A stretch of 64,000 nucleotides of DNA, from positions 372,001 to 436,000 of the forward strand of contig CBDANN010000006.1 of NCBI GenBank assembly GCA_965197635.1. The letters are read 5' to 3'. The notes under the pieces were generated by a model, which worked only from the letters and a program-made list of their open reading frames with translations, ran no database searches and was not told the DNA's origin. This DNA comes from Bin87 sp965197635. Its GTDB lineage: Bacteria > Chloroflexota > Dehalococcoidia > Lucifugimonadales > UBA3495. The stretch's first letter is position 1, and every line of letters begins with the position of its first letter. Positions 8,829-17,601 of the stretch are shown here, one piece after another. The translations under genes and the position numbers were made by a program.

Positions 8829-9235
8829 GTAACTGTTCAGACTTGGGGAGGTGAATTGTCGGAAAGAGGTTCCGCGGAGCGCTGGCGCTGGTGGAGGTGG
8901 TTATGTCATATATATGGGATGGATAACGAAGTTGACCTGAGGACCGCCGACCGGGATGTCCTGATTGCCATCATCGTCCGGCAACAGGAGATCATCGAGC
9001 GGCTGGAGAAGGGGATGGCCCAATTGGAAGGGCCGGCCAAAACCAGCGGTTCCCGGCGGATGCCCGGTCTGAAGCCCAAAGCCGACCGGAAACCGTCCCT
9101 GCCCAAGAAACCACGACAGCCGCGCCGACACGGCCTTTGCTCGCACCCGGATGACGCCCACCCAGCGGGTGGAGCATGTGGTGGCCGCGTGTCCCGACTG
9201 TGGAACTCGGCTGTCCGGTGGTTGGACCCGGGGTC
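8829..9235 (+). pseudogene. IS66 transposase 5' remnant
   Basis: Begins with the IS66 tip GTAACTGTTCAGACTTG at 8829. From ATG 8919 the N-terminal IS66 region is readable (MDNEVDLRTADRDVLIAII, RQQEIIERLEKG, KPKADRKP). It shifts frame near 9130, within a T/C run (GGCCTTTGCTCG), and continues as MTPTQRVEHVVAACPDCGTRLSGGW. After GGW it stops matching the IS66 copy at 59398-60807 and is joined to an IS630 fragment. It keeps the RQQEIIERL reading frame that the 59398-60807 copy has lost, so the two decayed independently. Confidence 0.8.
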
Positions 9236-9454
9236 GGGTGCCCCAGGTCATCAAGCAAGAGTTTGACGTGTCCTACGACCCGTCCCAGGTGCGACGGATA
9301 CGGAAGGGTGGCGGCTGGAGCTTGCAAAAACCGGCGCTACGGTCTACCCAGCGGGACGAGGATGCCATCCGAGACTGGTGGGAGCGACGCTTTGCCGAAC
9401 TCAAAAAAGGCCCTAGCAGCCCGTCTGAGGAATGCCCAAGTGGCGCAGATTTAG
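9236..9454 (+). pseudogene. IS630-type transposase, 5' part (interrupted by IS1182)
   Basis: The sequence after the IS66 junction encodes the winged-helix part of an IS630 transposase: YDPSQVRRIRKGGGWSLQKP and DWWERRFAELKK. A frameshift follows at the A-run near 9402-9407 (AACTCAAAAAAGG), after which ALAARLRNAQVAQI continues in another frame. The catalytic half resumes beyond the IS1182 insertion at about 10940. Its start codon is lost in the fusion with the IS66 remnant. Confidence 0.75.
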
Positions 9455-9492
9455 CCAAGAGCTGACCGGCAACATCTAACTATGATTGCCGA

Positions 9493-10893
9493 TCACCAGC
9501 GCGGCTGCCGCCAGTATTTGGCCAACGGTGTGCCGATGATGGCAGAAACCGGCTTCGCCAACGATGCGACGAGCCCTTGGGCCGGCAACTTGGCACCGAA
9601 CCGGAACAGCTGGAGCAGGTTGTGCCCGGTGCAGATCAGCAGCCACTCCCCTTTCACCTGCTCCAGCCCCCGCAGCAGGAACTGCCGGAACCCTCGACCC
9701 TGCTTGATCTGGCCGAAGACCGGCTCCACCGTCGCCATCCGCAGCGCGTAACTTTGCCGACCCTTTTTCGTCAGCAACTTCCGCCGCATTCGATCCCGGG
9801 GCGACAGCTGCTTGGGGATGCGACCCCTGGGCGCTGGCGGCAATACTCTCCCGTGGCGGGTTTTCTCCGGCGCGACGTAGGGGTCTGTGCCCAGCGCGTA
9901 GAGTTCGTCAACCACCCTGGCTGAGTAGTAACCGGCGTCAGCGGACACTTCCTTTGGGATCACGCCGGTGTTGCCGATGGTCTCCTCGACCATGCCCGTC
10001 GCCTGCTGCTGGTCCGATGTCTGGTTCGTGGCCGGCGCCGCCACAATCACCTGGCGCTCGCTGTCCACCACCGCCTGACAATGGTACGCCGGCACGAAAT
10101 CCCGCCCGCCCGGCGCGGGCATGATCCGGGACTCCGCATCAGTAAAGTTGCGCGGGGCCTGGTCGTCGGGCACCCCCGGATGCTCCCGGCTTTCGGCCGC
10201 GGCCGGTTCTGCCGCCGCCGGCGCTTCCGCTTCCAACGCCGCCAGGGCCTCCCGTAGCTGCTCCAACCGACCTTCCCGAAAGGCCAACTCCTCCGGCAAC
10301 TCATCACCACGCCTGTCCTGACCGTACCGACGGTCTGCCGCGTCATCCGCTTCCGGCGCCTTCCGCAGCAACTCCGCCACCTCCGCCGCCAACTGCGCCG
10401 ACTGCTCCTGCATCCGCCCGTAACTCATCGCCTGGCGCTGCGATGCCTTGGCCTTCACCTTGGTCCCGTCCAACGCCACCTGCCCCAACTTCACCAACCC
10501 CGCCAACTGGCACCATGCCAGCACCGGCAAGAACCGGTCCGACAACTCCGCCCGGTGGTCCTTGCGAAAGTCCGAGATGGTGCGGAAATCCGGCGTGTTG
10601 TTGGCCGCCAACACCCGAAACGCGATGTCCTCGTGGAGCCGCTGGGCGATCCTCCGTGATGACGCCACTCCAACGCAGTAGCCGTAGAGCAGCGCCTTGA
10701 CCATCATCTGAGGATGGTAGGGTGGTCCGCCCCGCCGCTCTGGCTCGTAGCGCGCGGTGATGTCCGACCGGTCCAACTGCTCAACAACGTCGGAGATGAA
10801 GTAGGCCAGGTGGTCGTCCGGCAGCCATTCCCGCAGGGCCGCCGGCAACAGTAGCTGCTGGTCGGGGTTATCGGCGCGGTACGTCTTGCTCAT
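9493..10893 (-). CDS. IS1182 family transposase
   Basis: A 466-residue, apparently intact transposase. The N-terminal DUF772-type region is clear: LLLPAALREWLPDDHLAYFI, RRGGPPYHPQMMVKALLYGY and TPDFRTISDFRKDH. Catalytic Asp motifs follow at VALDGTKVKAKAS and VSADAGYYS, and the C-terminal DDE part MATVEPVFGQIKQGRGFRQF carries the Glu. This architecture is typical of IS1182 (IS1182/ISDha group). It sits inside an IS630-type transposase gene in the opposite orientation. Exact terminal repeats and target duplication could not be assigned by eye. Confidence 0.88.
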   Translation of the reverse strand: MSKTYRADNPDQQLLLPAALREWLPDDHLAYFISDVVEQLDRSDITARYEPERRGGPPYHPQMMVKALLYGYCVGVASSRRIAQRLHEDIAFRVLAANNTPDFRTISDFRKDHRAELSDRFLPVLAWCQLAGLVKLGQVALDGTKVKAKASQRQAMSYGRMQEQSAQLAAEVAELLRKAPEADDAADRRYGQDRRGDELPEELAFREGRLEQLREALAALEAEAPAAAEPAAAESREHPGVPDDQAPRNFTDAESRIMPAPGGRDFVPAYHCQAVVDSERQVIVAAPATNQTSDQQQATGMVEETIGNTGVIPKEVSADAGYYSARVVDELYALGTDPYVAPEKTRHGRVLPPAPRGRIPKQLSPRDRMRRKLLTKKGRQSYALRMATVEPVFGQIKQGRGFRQFLLRGLEQVKGEWLLICTGHNLLQLFRFGAKLPAQGLVASLAKPVSAIIGTPLAKYWRQPRW

Positions 10894-10987
10894 CAGCGGC
10901 TCCCCGTAACTTGACTGCGCTCATCATACCCCCAATGGCTCGTCAAGCATGTTTCTCGGACGGGCTGCTAGCCGAAGGCCGGACCAT

Positions 10988-11006
10988 CCCCGCATCAAGT
11001 GCGGGG
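10988..11006. repeat. Short palindrome, family A variant
   Basis: CCCCGCATCAAGTGCGGGG is a perfect seven-base-arm palindrome around TCAAG. It differs from the related copies elsewhere (CCCCGTATCAAGTACGGGG) by a paired change, T-A to C-G, in the arms. It lies inside the IS630-type pseudogene in a stretch that does not align with the usual protein. Confidence 0.7.
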
Positions 11007-11280
11007 CCGGCGCTGTGGGCCGACGCAGCGGGGTTTTACCTGCTGCCGGCGCTGTTGCGCACCTGGGCGCCGGTGGCCCAGACCCCGGTAATCCGACGCA
11101 AGCTGAGCTACGACCATCTGAGCGCCATCAGTATGACCGGAGACCTTTACCTGGCGGTGCAAGACCACGCCTACCAGAGTTCTGACGTGATCGAGTTCTT
11201 GAAACAACTGCTCGCCGCGCTACCGGGCAAATTGCTGGTGATTTGGGACGGTGTGCCGATCCACCGTAGCCGGGCGGTCA

Positions 11281-11314
11281 AGGAGTACCTGTCCCAAAGG
11301 AGTACCTGTCCCAA
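11281..11314. repeat. 17-bp exact tandem duplication
   Basis: AGGAGTACCTGTCCCAA occurs twice head-to-tail (11281-11297 and 11298-11314). The added 17 bases shift the IS630 reading frame between VKEYLSQ and the LPGYAPELNPDE motif. Confidence 0.95.
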
Positions 11315-12006
11315 GAGGGGGCGCGACGGCTCCGGCTGGAGCAGTTGCCTGGCTATGCACCGGAGTTGAACCCAGACGAGGGGGTCTGGCATTACCTGAA
11401 ACGAGTGGAATTGAAGAACGTGGTTTGCGCTGACCTGGGGCAGTTGCGCCTGGAGTTTTGGGCAGCGGTAGAACGGCTATTAGCCAGGCCCGATGTACTG
11501 CGCTCCTGCGTCAGGGAAGTGGGTTATGTTTAGCGAATCGTTCACGCATCAGCAATATGTGCTCCGACGGCTCCCCGTCGCTTGAGAATGGATTGCTACA
11601 ACGTCAACAGACGCGGATTTCAGCCTATCTGGGGGTTTCATGCAACGACCAACACCCTGGCATAGGCAAACAATATCAGTACTAAACCAAAGCCAAGGTG
11701 GGATGTGCATTTGGCGGGTGTTGGGAATCGGACCGGGAGTTTCGCAAGAGTGTTTCGCTCCTTGACTGCAGTACGGTCCGGCAGCGTCGTTTCACCTCCT
11801 CTTTGCGGGCAGTCAGACTCGACAGGAATTTGCCGACCCGCTCCTGCACCGCCGTCTTGCTTCCCAAGCACAGATTGCCCGTGGCTTCCTCTCTCGCCCA
11901 GCCCCAGATGGCCTCATCAGCGTTGCAGTCCGGGCTGTACCCCGGCAAGTTTGCCAGCCGCAACTCAAGGCCGGGCGTCCTGAGATACTCCCGCATCGCC
12001 TCCCCA

Positions 12007-12023
12007 GATTTTTGACCAATCGC
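12007..12023. repeat. 17-bp insertion, family B
   Basis: GATTTTTGACCAATCGC interrupts the transposase between IIWDNAPA and EAMREYLRTPG (minus strand). Related 17-mers interrupt the IS66 transposase at 59940-59956 and 60084-60100, and the paralogous site here recurs at 46977-46993. Confidence 0.75.
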
Positions 12024-12324
12024 GCGCCGGCGCGTTGTCCCAGATGATCTGCAGCGGCTCAGGGTGCTTTCCCCTCAGTTGCCTCAGCAAGGCAACCGAG
12101 GTTCCAGAGTTGCTGTTCCCCTCCAGTTCCATCCATGCCACCTCGCCCGTCTCCAGGCACACCGCCGAACAATAGCTGGCCCTTTCGCCGTAGCTCGGGC
12201 TGCTCGAGGCCACCAGGGCCGGTTCACCTTGCAGCACCCACTTGCCCCGCAGTTCGGCGTCCGCCTTGACCAAGCGCTTCTTGGGCTTCTGGGAGGCAAA
12301 TCCCAACCGATGCAGGTAGTAACG

Positions 12325-12350
12325 TCACCCCGTACTTGATACGGGGTCAG
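12325..12350. repeat. Palindromic insertion, family A
   Basis: Contains CCCCGTACTTGATACGGGG, with TCA/CAG flanks, inside the IS630-like transposase just after VSLSRNSC (minus strand). It shifts the frame by two. The same insertion is found at 47295-47320 in copy 2, so it predates the spread of this element. Confidence 0.8.
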
Positions 12351-12510
12351 ACAACTGTTGCGGCTCAAACTGACCCCGAAGCGTTCCAAAACATACTGCC
12401 GAACCGCCTTCCAATACCAGTTGGCCAATTCGATACCCGACGTGGCGGGCGGTTGCTGCACCGCCCCTTTCAACTCCTCCCTGCTGCGCTTGGTCAAGGG
12501 CGGGGGAGCT

Positions 12511-13854
12511 GACAGGGGTATGTACGGGCTGAAACTGGTCAGGTGAGGAGCTTGGGAAAGCGCACAGGGATCCAGCATCTTGGTTGTGACAAAACCGGAT
12601 GCCGGAGGTCTCCTATGCGCCTTCCCAGGGAATGCTACCAGATGCAACAGGTCATTGAAACGCATCTACCGCACCTCAGACAGTCCCCATTGACGGGGCT
12701 GGCCTGGTGGGTGTGTGGGACCATCCTGGCCGGGAGCGCCTGCCAGAACGCCGTGGCCTCCGCCCTCTCTCCCGAGGGCAACTGGAACAGCCGGCGCCAG
12801 TATCTCAGGGAGTGGCGGTACGACGGCAGCGACCGATCGCGTCCCTGCCAGTCCGAGCTGGACGTAAGTCTCTGCTTCGCTGCGTTGCTCAGCTGGGTTC
12901 TGACCTGGTGGCATTCCGGCCGGCTGGCGCTGGCCGTGGACCTCACGCTCAAAGGGGACGATACCGCCGCCATCGTCATCAGCGTGGTCTACCGGGGTTG
13001 CGCCATTCCCGTGGCCTGACGCATCCGGCGCGCCAACCGGCGCGGGGCCTGGATGGACCCCATCGTGGAACTGCTGCGGGCTCTGGCGCCGGCCGTTCCC
13101 AGGGAAATGACCGTGGTGGTGCTGTGCGACCGCGGCCTCACCAGTCCGAAATTGTGGCAACAGATACTGGCTCAGGGCGGGCATCCCTACCTGAGGTATC
13201 CCAAAAACATCACCTTCTGCGCCGAGAACGGCCAGCGGCGGCCCGCCCGCGCCTTCGTTCCCCGTCCGGACACCGCGTGGATCGGCAGCGGGACCGCCTT
13301 CGGCAACACCGCCGCCAAACGCCGTTGCACCCTGCTGGCGGTCTGGTGCGCCCAGCGGGAGGAGCCGATCAGTTTGCTGGCGTCCTCACCGATCTTCCGC
13401 CGGAAGCAGTGGGGGTGAGTTGGTACGCCCGGCGCTTCTGGATCGAATTGGGCTGCAAGGCCATCAAGAGCCTGGGTTGGCAATGGCAGAAGACCCGCCA
13501 CACCGACCCGGCGCGTATTTCCCGGCATTGGTTCGTGCGGTCGGTGGCGACGCTCCTGACCCTGGCCTATGGAACCAAGGGTGGAGGACGCTTACGCTTA
13601 TGACCGGAGGATTGCCCCAGCCAACCTGCGAACGCCGCCCCGGCCACTGGCGCCCACTCACCGCAATGGCAGGGAGAAGCCGGCACGCACCGTCAGCGTA
13701 ATCCGCCACGGCATCACCTGGCGGCGGCGGTTGCTGCGCCGAGGCCGGCTCTGGCGTCGCGTCTGGTTGCTGCCCGAACCCTGGCCTGAACCCAAGTCCA
13801 ACTGGGAGGTCACCTACCATGCTCCTCCGTGAAAACTTCCTACATACCCCTGTC
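12511..13854 (+). mobile_element. IS4-family element with 14-bp inverted repeats
   Basis: Perfect terminal inverted repeats GACAGGGGTATGTA at 12511-12524 and TACATACCCCTGTC at 13841-13854 bound a 1344-bp element. It separates an IS630-like remnant on the left from an IS701 remnant on the right. The flanks GGGGGAGCT and GGGGGGTGCC are not a clean target duplication, so the junctions were probably reshaped after insertion. Confidence 0.85.
12615..13832 (+). pseudogene. IS4 family transposase, disrupted
   Basis: ATG 12615 follows GGAGGT (12604-12609). The protein has LALAVDLTLKGDD, VVLCDRGLTSPKLW (catalytic Asp) and YARRFWIELGCKAIK, which fits the IS4 signature Y-(2)-R-(3)-E-(6)-K exactly. It is broken by a TGA at 13017-13019 where a Trp codon is expected (IPVA-stop-RI). 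A frameshift follows near 13370, and another shift near 13570 leads to the C-terminal tail. Inactive unless some of these are sequencing errors. Confidence 0.85.
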
Positions 13855-13856
13855 GG

Positions 13857-14756
13857 GGGGTGCCGGAGGCAAAGCGCGAGTACCAGAGCAAAACGGAGTT
13901 GGCGTTGGAGATGTTGAAAGGGGTTCAGGCTCTGGGACACCTCCAGGCCCAGTGGATTGCTGGGGATTCCGCCTTCGGGATGTCGCCCACGCTGCGGGAA
14001 GGACTATCGGCGCATGGAATGCACTACGTGCTGGGCGCCCGGCCGGATTTGACGGTGTGGGCGGTGGAACCCACCTGGACTAAACTGGCCTACCAAGGGC
14101 GGGGACAGCCTCGCAAACCCCAACCGTTACGCGAAGCGCGCCAGACCATGGCCCAGCGCAGCGCGGCGTTGCCGGCGGAGGCCTGGCGGGAGATAACCAT
14201 CGCGGCGCGGACAGCCCGGGGCCGCGCACCTGCCTCTTCAGCGCCCAGCGGGTGCGGGTAACGCGTGAACGAAAGCCCGCCCAAATCCTCTGGGTGATCT
14301 ATCGCCGGAACTTGGACGACGGCGAACCCCGTTACTACCTCTCCAACGCTCCTGAGGACACTCCATTGGAAACCCTGGCCCACGTGGGCGGCTCCCGATG
14401 GCGAATTGAAACTGAGTTCGAGACCGAGCAGAGCGACGTGGGCTTGGACGAATACGAAACCCGCACCCTGTATCAAGTACGGGGCAGGCTCTGGACTGGC
14501 TGGCATCACCACATCGCATGTGCCTGATCGCCGGGGCGTTCCTGCTGAACCTGCAACAGGATGGGGGAAAAAGATGCCCTGGATCACCCGACCCCAGGTG
14601 TACCGAGTAGTCCGTGAGCTGTTGCCCCGGGAACGGTTCGGGCCAGCGGATTTGCTGCGATGGCTGGAGGAGGTCCAACTGCGCAACGAACGAGCCAGGA
14701 CCTCCCATGAGAAACGGTGCGCCGCCGGTCGCGCCACCACCAGCATCCCTCCCTAA
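13857..14756 (+). pseudogene. IS701-type transposase, truncated and frameshifted
   Basis: The N-terminal half is missing, cut at the IS4 element. What remains is readable in three frame segments: QWIAGDSAFGMSPTLREGL (catalytic Asp region), RVTRERKPAQILWVIYRR, VGGSRWRIETEFETEQSDVGLDEYE (conserved Glu segment of IS701), WHHHI, then MPWITRPQVYRVVRELLP. Frameshifts lie near 14220 and 14515. An in-frame 24-bp palindromic insertion at 14467-14490 separates YETRT from WTGWHHH. Confidence 0.8.
14467..14490. repeat. 24-bp palindromic insertion, family A
   Basis: Core CTGTATCAAGTACGGGGCAG. Removing exactly 24 bases restores the continuous IS701 protein (ETRT followed by WTGWHHHI). The insertion therefore adds eight codons without changing frame. 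Confidence 0.8.
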
Positions 14757-14835
14757 ACTGTCGTTGTAATACTAGGAGATCGACGTCCCGGCAAGCATCA
14801 TATGGCTACGTTGCGCTGGCAACGACGACCGGTTA

Positions 14836-15696
14836 GAACCTGTCTACGATCTCTGAAATAGGTTAAGCTGAGACTATTATCAGGGGAGGGGTAATCATGT
14901 CTCATTCCTATCCCAGCGACATCAGTAGGGAGCAATTCGCCCGTATTCTGCCCACGCTGAAGTCGGCCCGACGCCGGACCAAGCCCCGCATTGTGGACTT
15001 GTATGACGTTTTCTGCGGCGTGCTGTATCTCCTGAAAAGCGGCTGCCAGTGGCGAATGCTGCCGGCGGACTTCCCCGATTGGCGCACTTGTTACCAGTAT
15101 TTCCGGCAATGGAGCGAGCAGCCCGACCCGGAGCAGGATTCCATTCTGGAACAAGTCCTAAAAAAATCGGTTGGCGAGGCCCGACAAAGCAATGGGAGGG
15201 AAGAGCAGACCAGCTGCTGCATCGTGGACTCCCAGAGCGTCAAGAACACGGACACCGCCGAGCAGAAGGGCTATGACGCGGGCAAAAAGGTGTCCGGAAG
15301 CAAGCGTAATATCGCGGTGGACACGCAAGGATTGCCCCATGCGATACAGGTGACTACCGCCGACGTTACCGATCGGGCGGGGGCTTTGGCGATGTTTGAC
15401 GAAAACCGGTCCGACCTCAACCGGGTCCAGAAGGTGTTGGTGGACGGTGGTTACACCGGGAAGCCCTTTGCTGCTGCAGTGCAAGGCATATTGGGAGCCG
15501 CGGTGGAAGTGGTGAAACGCAACGAACTGCACACCTTCGTGGTGCTGCCGAAACGATGGGTGGTGGAGCGGTCATTCGCCTGGCTGGAAAAGTGCCGCCG
15601 GCTCTGGAAGAACTGTGAAAGAAAGCTCAATACCAGCCTGCAAATGGTGGTGCTCGCCTTCACGGTGCTAATCCTAAAAAGATTGTAAACAGGCTC
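14836..15696 (+). mobile_element. IS5-family (IS427-like) element, apparently complete
   Basis: Imperfect 16-bp ends GAACCTGTCTACGATC (14836-14851) and GATTGTAAACAGGCTC (15681-15696) are inverted repeats, 13 of 16 matching. TTA at 14833-14835 and 15697-15699 is a 3-bp target duplication, the TNA type seen in the IS427 subgroup. The 861-bp length fits that group. This is the cleanest element of the cluster and probably the most recent arrival. Confidence 0.88.
14897..15688 (+). CDS. IS5 family transposase
   Basis: A 263-residue intact transposase starting at ATG 14897 after AGGGGAGGGG. The N-terminal DUF4096-like part is SREQFARILP and LKSGCQWRMLPADFP. The DDE domain follows: CCIVDSQSVKN (Asp), VLVDGGYTGKPF (Asp) and VVLPKRWVVERSFAWL (Glu, ending RLWKNCERKLNTS). 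Many IS427 relatives split this into two overlapping frames; here a single frame covers everything, so no programmed frameshift is needed. Confidence 0.93.
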   Translation: MSHSYPSDISREQFARILPTLKSARRRTKPRIVDLYDVFCGVLYLLKSGCQWRMLPADFPDWRTCYQYFRQWSEQPDPEQDSILEQVLKKSVGEARQSNGREEQTSCCIVDSQSVKNTDTAEQKGYDAGKKVSGSKRNIAVDTQGLPHAIQVTTADVTDRAGALAMFDENRSDLNRVQKVLVDGGYTGKPFAAAVQGILGAAVEVVKRNELHTFVVLPKRWVVERSFAWLEKCRRLWKNCERKLNTSLQMVVLAFTVLILKRL

Positions 15697-15951
15697 TTAG
15701 AGGAATGCGCCGACCAACTCGGCAGGGTCGTTCGATTGTCTCGACACACCGGCAGCGGCCTTGATCCGGGCGTTTCCGCAATCGCCGTCGGCACATCATA
15801 GAAAGGGGATGGACCGACTCGAGCCGCTGATTGACAGGACATACGGTCGGGCGCAGAATGGCCGCAAATTCAGGGGCGGCTCCTCGCCCCGTCCGTTGCC
15901 ACTTGTACAGGAATGCACCGGTTGCATTCGCGTACTGGAGGAGGACCTGAT

Positions 15952-17121
15952 ATGGCGTTTCCCGAGCGAATGAAGTTTGGCATCTTCCTCGGCCCGTTCC
16001 ACCGCGTCGGCGAGAATCCCACCCTGGCCATGGAACGAGACCTGGAACTGGTGGAATGGCTGGACAAGCTGGGGTTTGATGAAGCTTGGGTCGGCGAGCA
16101 CCACAGCGCCGGCTGGGAGATCATCTCTTCCCCGGAGGTATTCATCGCCGCCGCCGCCCAGCGCACCAATCGCATCAAGCTGGGCACCGGCGTAGTCAGC
16201 CTGCCCTACCACCACCCGCTGATGGTCGCCAACCGCATGGTGCAGCTGGACCACATGACCTACGGGCGGGTGCTCTTCGGCGTCGGTCCCGGCGCGCTGC
16301 CCGGCGACGCCTATATGATGGGCATCCCCCATGAGTTGCAGCGGGAGCGCATGGACGAGTCCCTGGGCATCATCCTGCGGCTCTTCACCGAGACCGAGCC
16401 GATCAGCTACCAGAGCGACTGGTTCGAGTTGAAAGAGGGCCTGCTCCAGCTGCGGCCCTACCAGCGGCCCTACATGCACACTGCCGTGGCCTCGGTGCAG
16501 TCCCCCGCCGGCGTGACCCTGGCCGGCAAACACGGCTGCTCGGTGCTGACCATCACCGTGCCGCGGGATCCTTCCGCCGGCCCCTCCGACCTGCAGGGAC
16601 TGTGGAGCATCGCCGAAGAGTCCGCCGCCGAGCATGGAAATACCATGAACCGCGACGACTGGCGGCTGGTGCTGCCCTGCCACCTGGCCGAGTCCCGGAA
16701 GGAGGCCCTGGACGACGCCCGCATGGGCGCCGGCCGCTACCTGCGGGAATACAGCGAGGAAACCAACGGTCGCAAAGCGGTGTACGACGGCCCGCTGGAC
16801 AAGGTGATTGACCACATGGCCGACACCGGAAGCTGGATCATCGGCACTCCCGACGACTGCATCGAAGCCATCGAACGGTTGGGCGAGCAAAGCGGCGGCT
16901 TCGGCGCGTTCCTGGTGCAGACCATCGACTGGGCGCCCCGGGAGAAGATGCTGAAGAGCTACGAACTGATGGCCCGCTACGTCATGCCGCATTTCCAGGG
17001 CAGCGTCCTCAGCACCCAGGCATCCAACCAGTGGGCCAAGGAGCGTCAGGATGACCTGGTGAGCGGCCGGGTTCGCGCCATCGACCGGGCCCGGCAGGCT
17101 TACGCGGAACGGACCGGATAA
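15952..17121 (+). CDS. LLM-class flavin-dependent oxidoreductase
   Basis: A 389-residue luciferase-like monooxygenase, FMN- or F420-dependent. ATG 15952 is chosen for the strong GGAGGAGG at 15937-15944. MKFGIFLGPFH opens the TIM barrel; GFDEAWVGEHHSAGWE, IKLGTGVVSLPYHHPLMVA and GRVLFGVGPGALPGDAYMM are the typical flavin-site loops, and IIGTPDDCIEAIERL the C-terminal signature. The substrate cannot be told from sequence. Such enzymes are strongly expanded in SAR202-type Chloroflexota, where roles in oxidising recalcitrant organics have been proposed. A second family member is at 49014. Confidence 0.88.
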   Translation: MAFPERMKFGIFLGPFHRVGENPTLAMERDLELVEWLDKLGFDEAWVGEHHSAGWEIISSPEVFIAAAAQRTNRIKLGTGVVSLPYHHPLMVANRMVQLDHMTYGRVLFGVGPGALPGDAYMMGIPHELQRERMDESLGIILRLFTETEPISYQSDWFELKEGLLQLRPYQRPYMHTAVASVQSPAGVTLAGKHGCSVLTITVPRDPSAGPSDLQGLWSIAEESAAEHGNTMNRDDWRLVLPCHLAESRKEALDDARMGAGRYLREYSEETNGRKAVYDGPLDKVIDHMADTGSWIIGTPDDCIEAIERLGEQSGGFGAFLVQTIDWAPREKMLKSYELMARYVMPHFQGSVLSTQASNQWAKERQDDLVSGRVRAIDRARQAYAERTG

Positions 17122-17133
17122 GGGGCCGATATC

Positions 17134-17520
17134 GTGACCACCACTTCAACGCATGGTCGTGTTGACGAGCTCTTCGCTGACGCCCGCCAGGTACACGCAC
17201 AAGCCATCGAACGGCTTGAACATAGCGACATCCGCGACGCGGCGGAGAAGGCTTGGTGCGCCACCAAACGCGCAACCGACGCACTCATCTTGGCCCGGAC
17301 CGGTGAGGAGCCACCGACCACGGCGGCCACCAGCGACCACCTCGACAACGTCTGCCGTCTCGCCGCGGAAGTTCAAACGCTACAGGGCCGCTACTACAGC
17401 CGCATACACCACCTGCACGGTATGTGCTTCTACTCCGGATATTGCAACGACCAAACTGAGCGCCGCATCCGGGAGACCGCGGCGTATATCGATGATGCTG
17501 AGGCCATCACCTACGGATAA
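17134..17520 (+). CDS. PaREP1-like (HEPN-type) small helical protein
   Basis: A 128-residue protein using GTG at 17134, 12 bases after the oxidoreductase stop. DIRDAAEKAWCATKRATDAL, then LHGMCFYSGYCNDQTERRI and a final helix resemble the PaREP1/HEPN-like pattern (D-x-R-x-A-x-E-K-x-W, later LHxxFY). Two closer relatives of each other lie at 29959 and 36878. Function unknown; HEPN-type proteins are often RNases or partners of nucleotidyltransferases, but no catalytic RxxxxH is evident. Confidence 0.6.
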   Translation: MTTTSTHGRVDELFADARQVHAQAIERLEHSDIRDAAEKAWCATKRATDALILARTGEEPPTTAATSDHLDNVCRLAAEVQTLQGRYYSRIHHLHGMCFYSGYCNDQTERRIRETAAYIDDAEAITYG

Positions 17521-17556
17521 GCGATATGCAACTGCGGCGGCGGTTTCCCGCAATCG

Positions 17557-17587
17557 GCCCGCTCCCGAAATTGGGAGCGGGCTTTTT
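17557..17587 (+). terminator. Rho-independent terminator
   Basis: The perfect ten-base-pair stem GCCCGCTCCC / GGGAGCGGGC with loop GAAATT is followed by TTTTT. It lies 36 bases after the PaREP1-like gene and ends the oxidoreductase transcript. The stem ends 20 bases before the stop codon of the convergent ThuA gene. Confidence 0.92.
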
Positions 17588-17601
17588 GCTGTGCTTCCGG
17601 G

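Larger units (their letters stand above)
10940..11533 (+). pseudogene. IS630-type transposase, 3' catalytic part, frameshifted
   Basis: Continuation of the interrupted IS630 gene. ADAAGFYLLPALLRTWAP (first DDE region), LVIWDGVPIHRS (second catalytic Asp) and LPGYAPELNPDEGVW (third, Glu) are all present. The reading frame breaks at a 17-bp exact tandem duplication (11281-11314), just before the third catalytic motif. A small palindrome (10988-11006) lies in the segment upstream of the first Asp motif. The gene ends at 11533 after REVGYV. Confidence 0.8.
11682..12507 (-). pseudogene. IS630-like element copy 1 (decayed, N-terminus lost)
   Basis: The terminal repeat CTAAACCAAAGCCAAGGTG (11682-11700) is preceded by TA, the IS630 target dinucleotide. 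On the minus strand the transposase reads PPPLTKRSREELKGAVQ, GIELANWYWKAVRQYVLERFG, then (another frame) KPKKRLVKADAELRGKW, IIWDNAPA, and (third frame) LPGYSPDCNADEAIWGW, the DDE catalytic motifs. Two small insertions break the frame: a palindrome at 12325-12350 and a 17-mer at 12007-12023. The N-terminal HTH is cut off at about 12508 where the IS4 element begins. It is nearly identical to copy 2 (46652-47730), and both share the two insertions. Confidence 0.85.

Noticed and set aside
13017..13019. TGA in the IS4 transposase as selenocysteine
   Set aside because: The aligned residue in relatives is Trp, not Cys, and the gene has other frameshifts; it is a nonsense mutation.
14897..15688. Programmed frameshift in the IS5 transposase
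   Set aside because: A single frame contains all DDE motifs; no shift is needed.
15796..16992. 398-codon open frame antisense to the flavin oxidoreductase
   Set aside because: It mirrors a strongly supported LLM oxidoreductase gene; its His/Gly/Val-rich translation is typical of antisense frames in GC-rich genes.
17557..17587. Regulatory RNA hairpin
   Set aside because: Perfect stem plus T5 directly after a gene is simply an intrinsic terminator.
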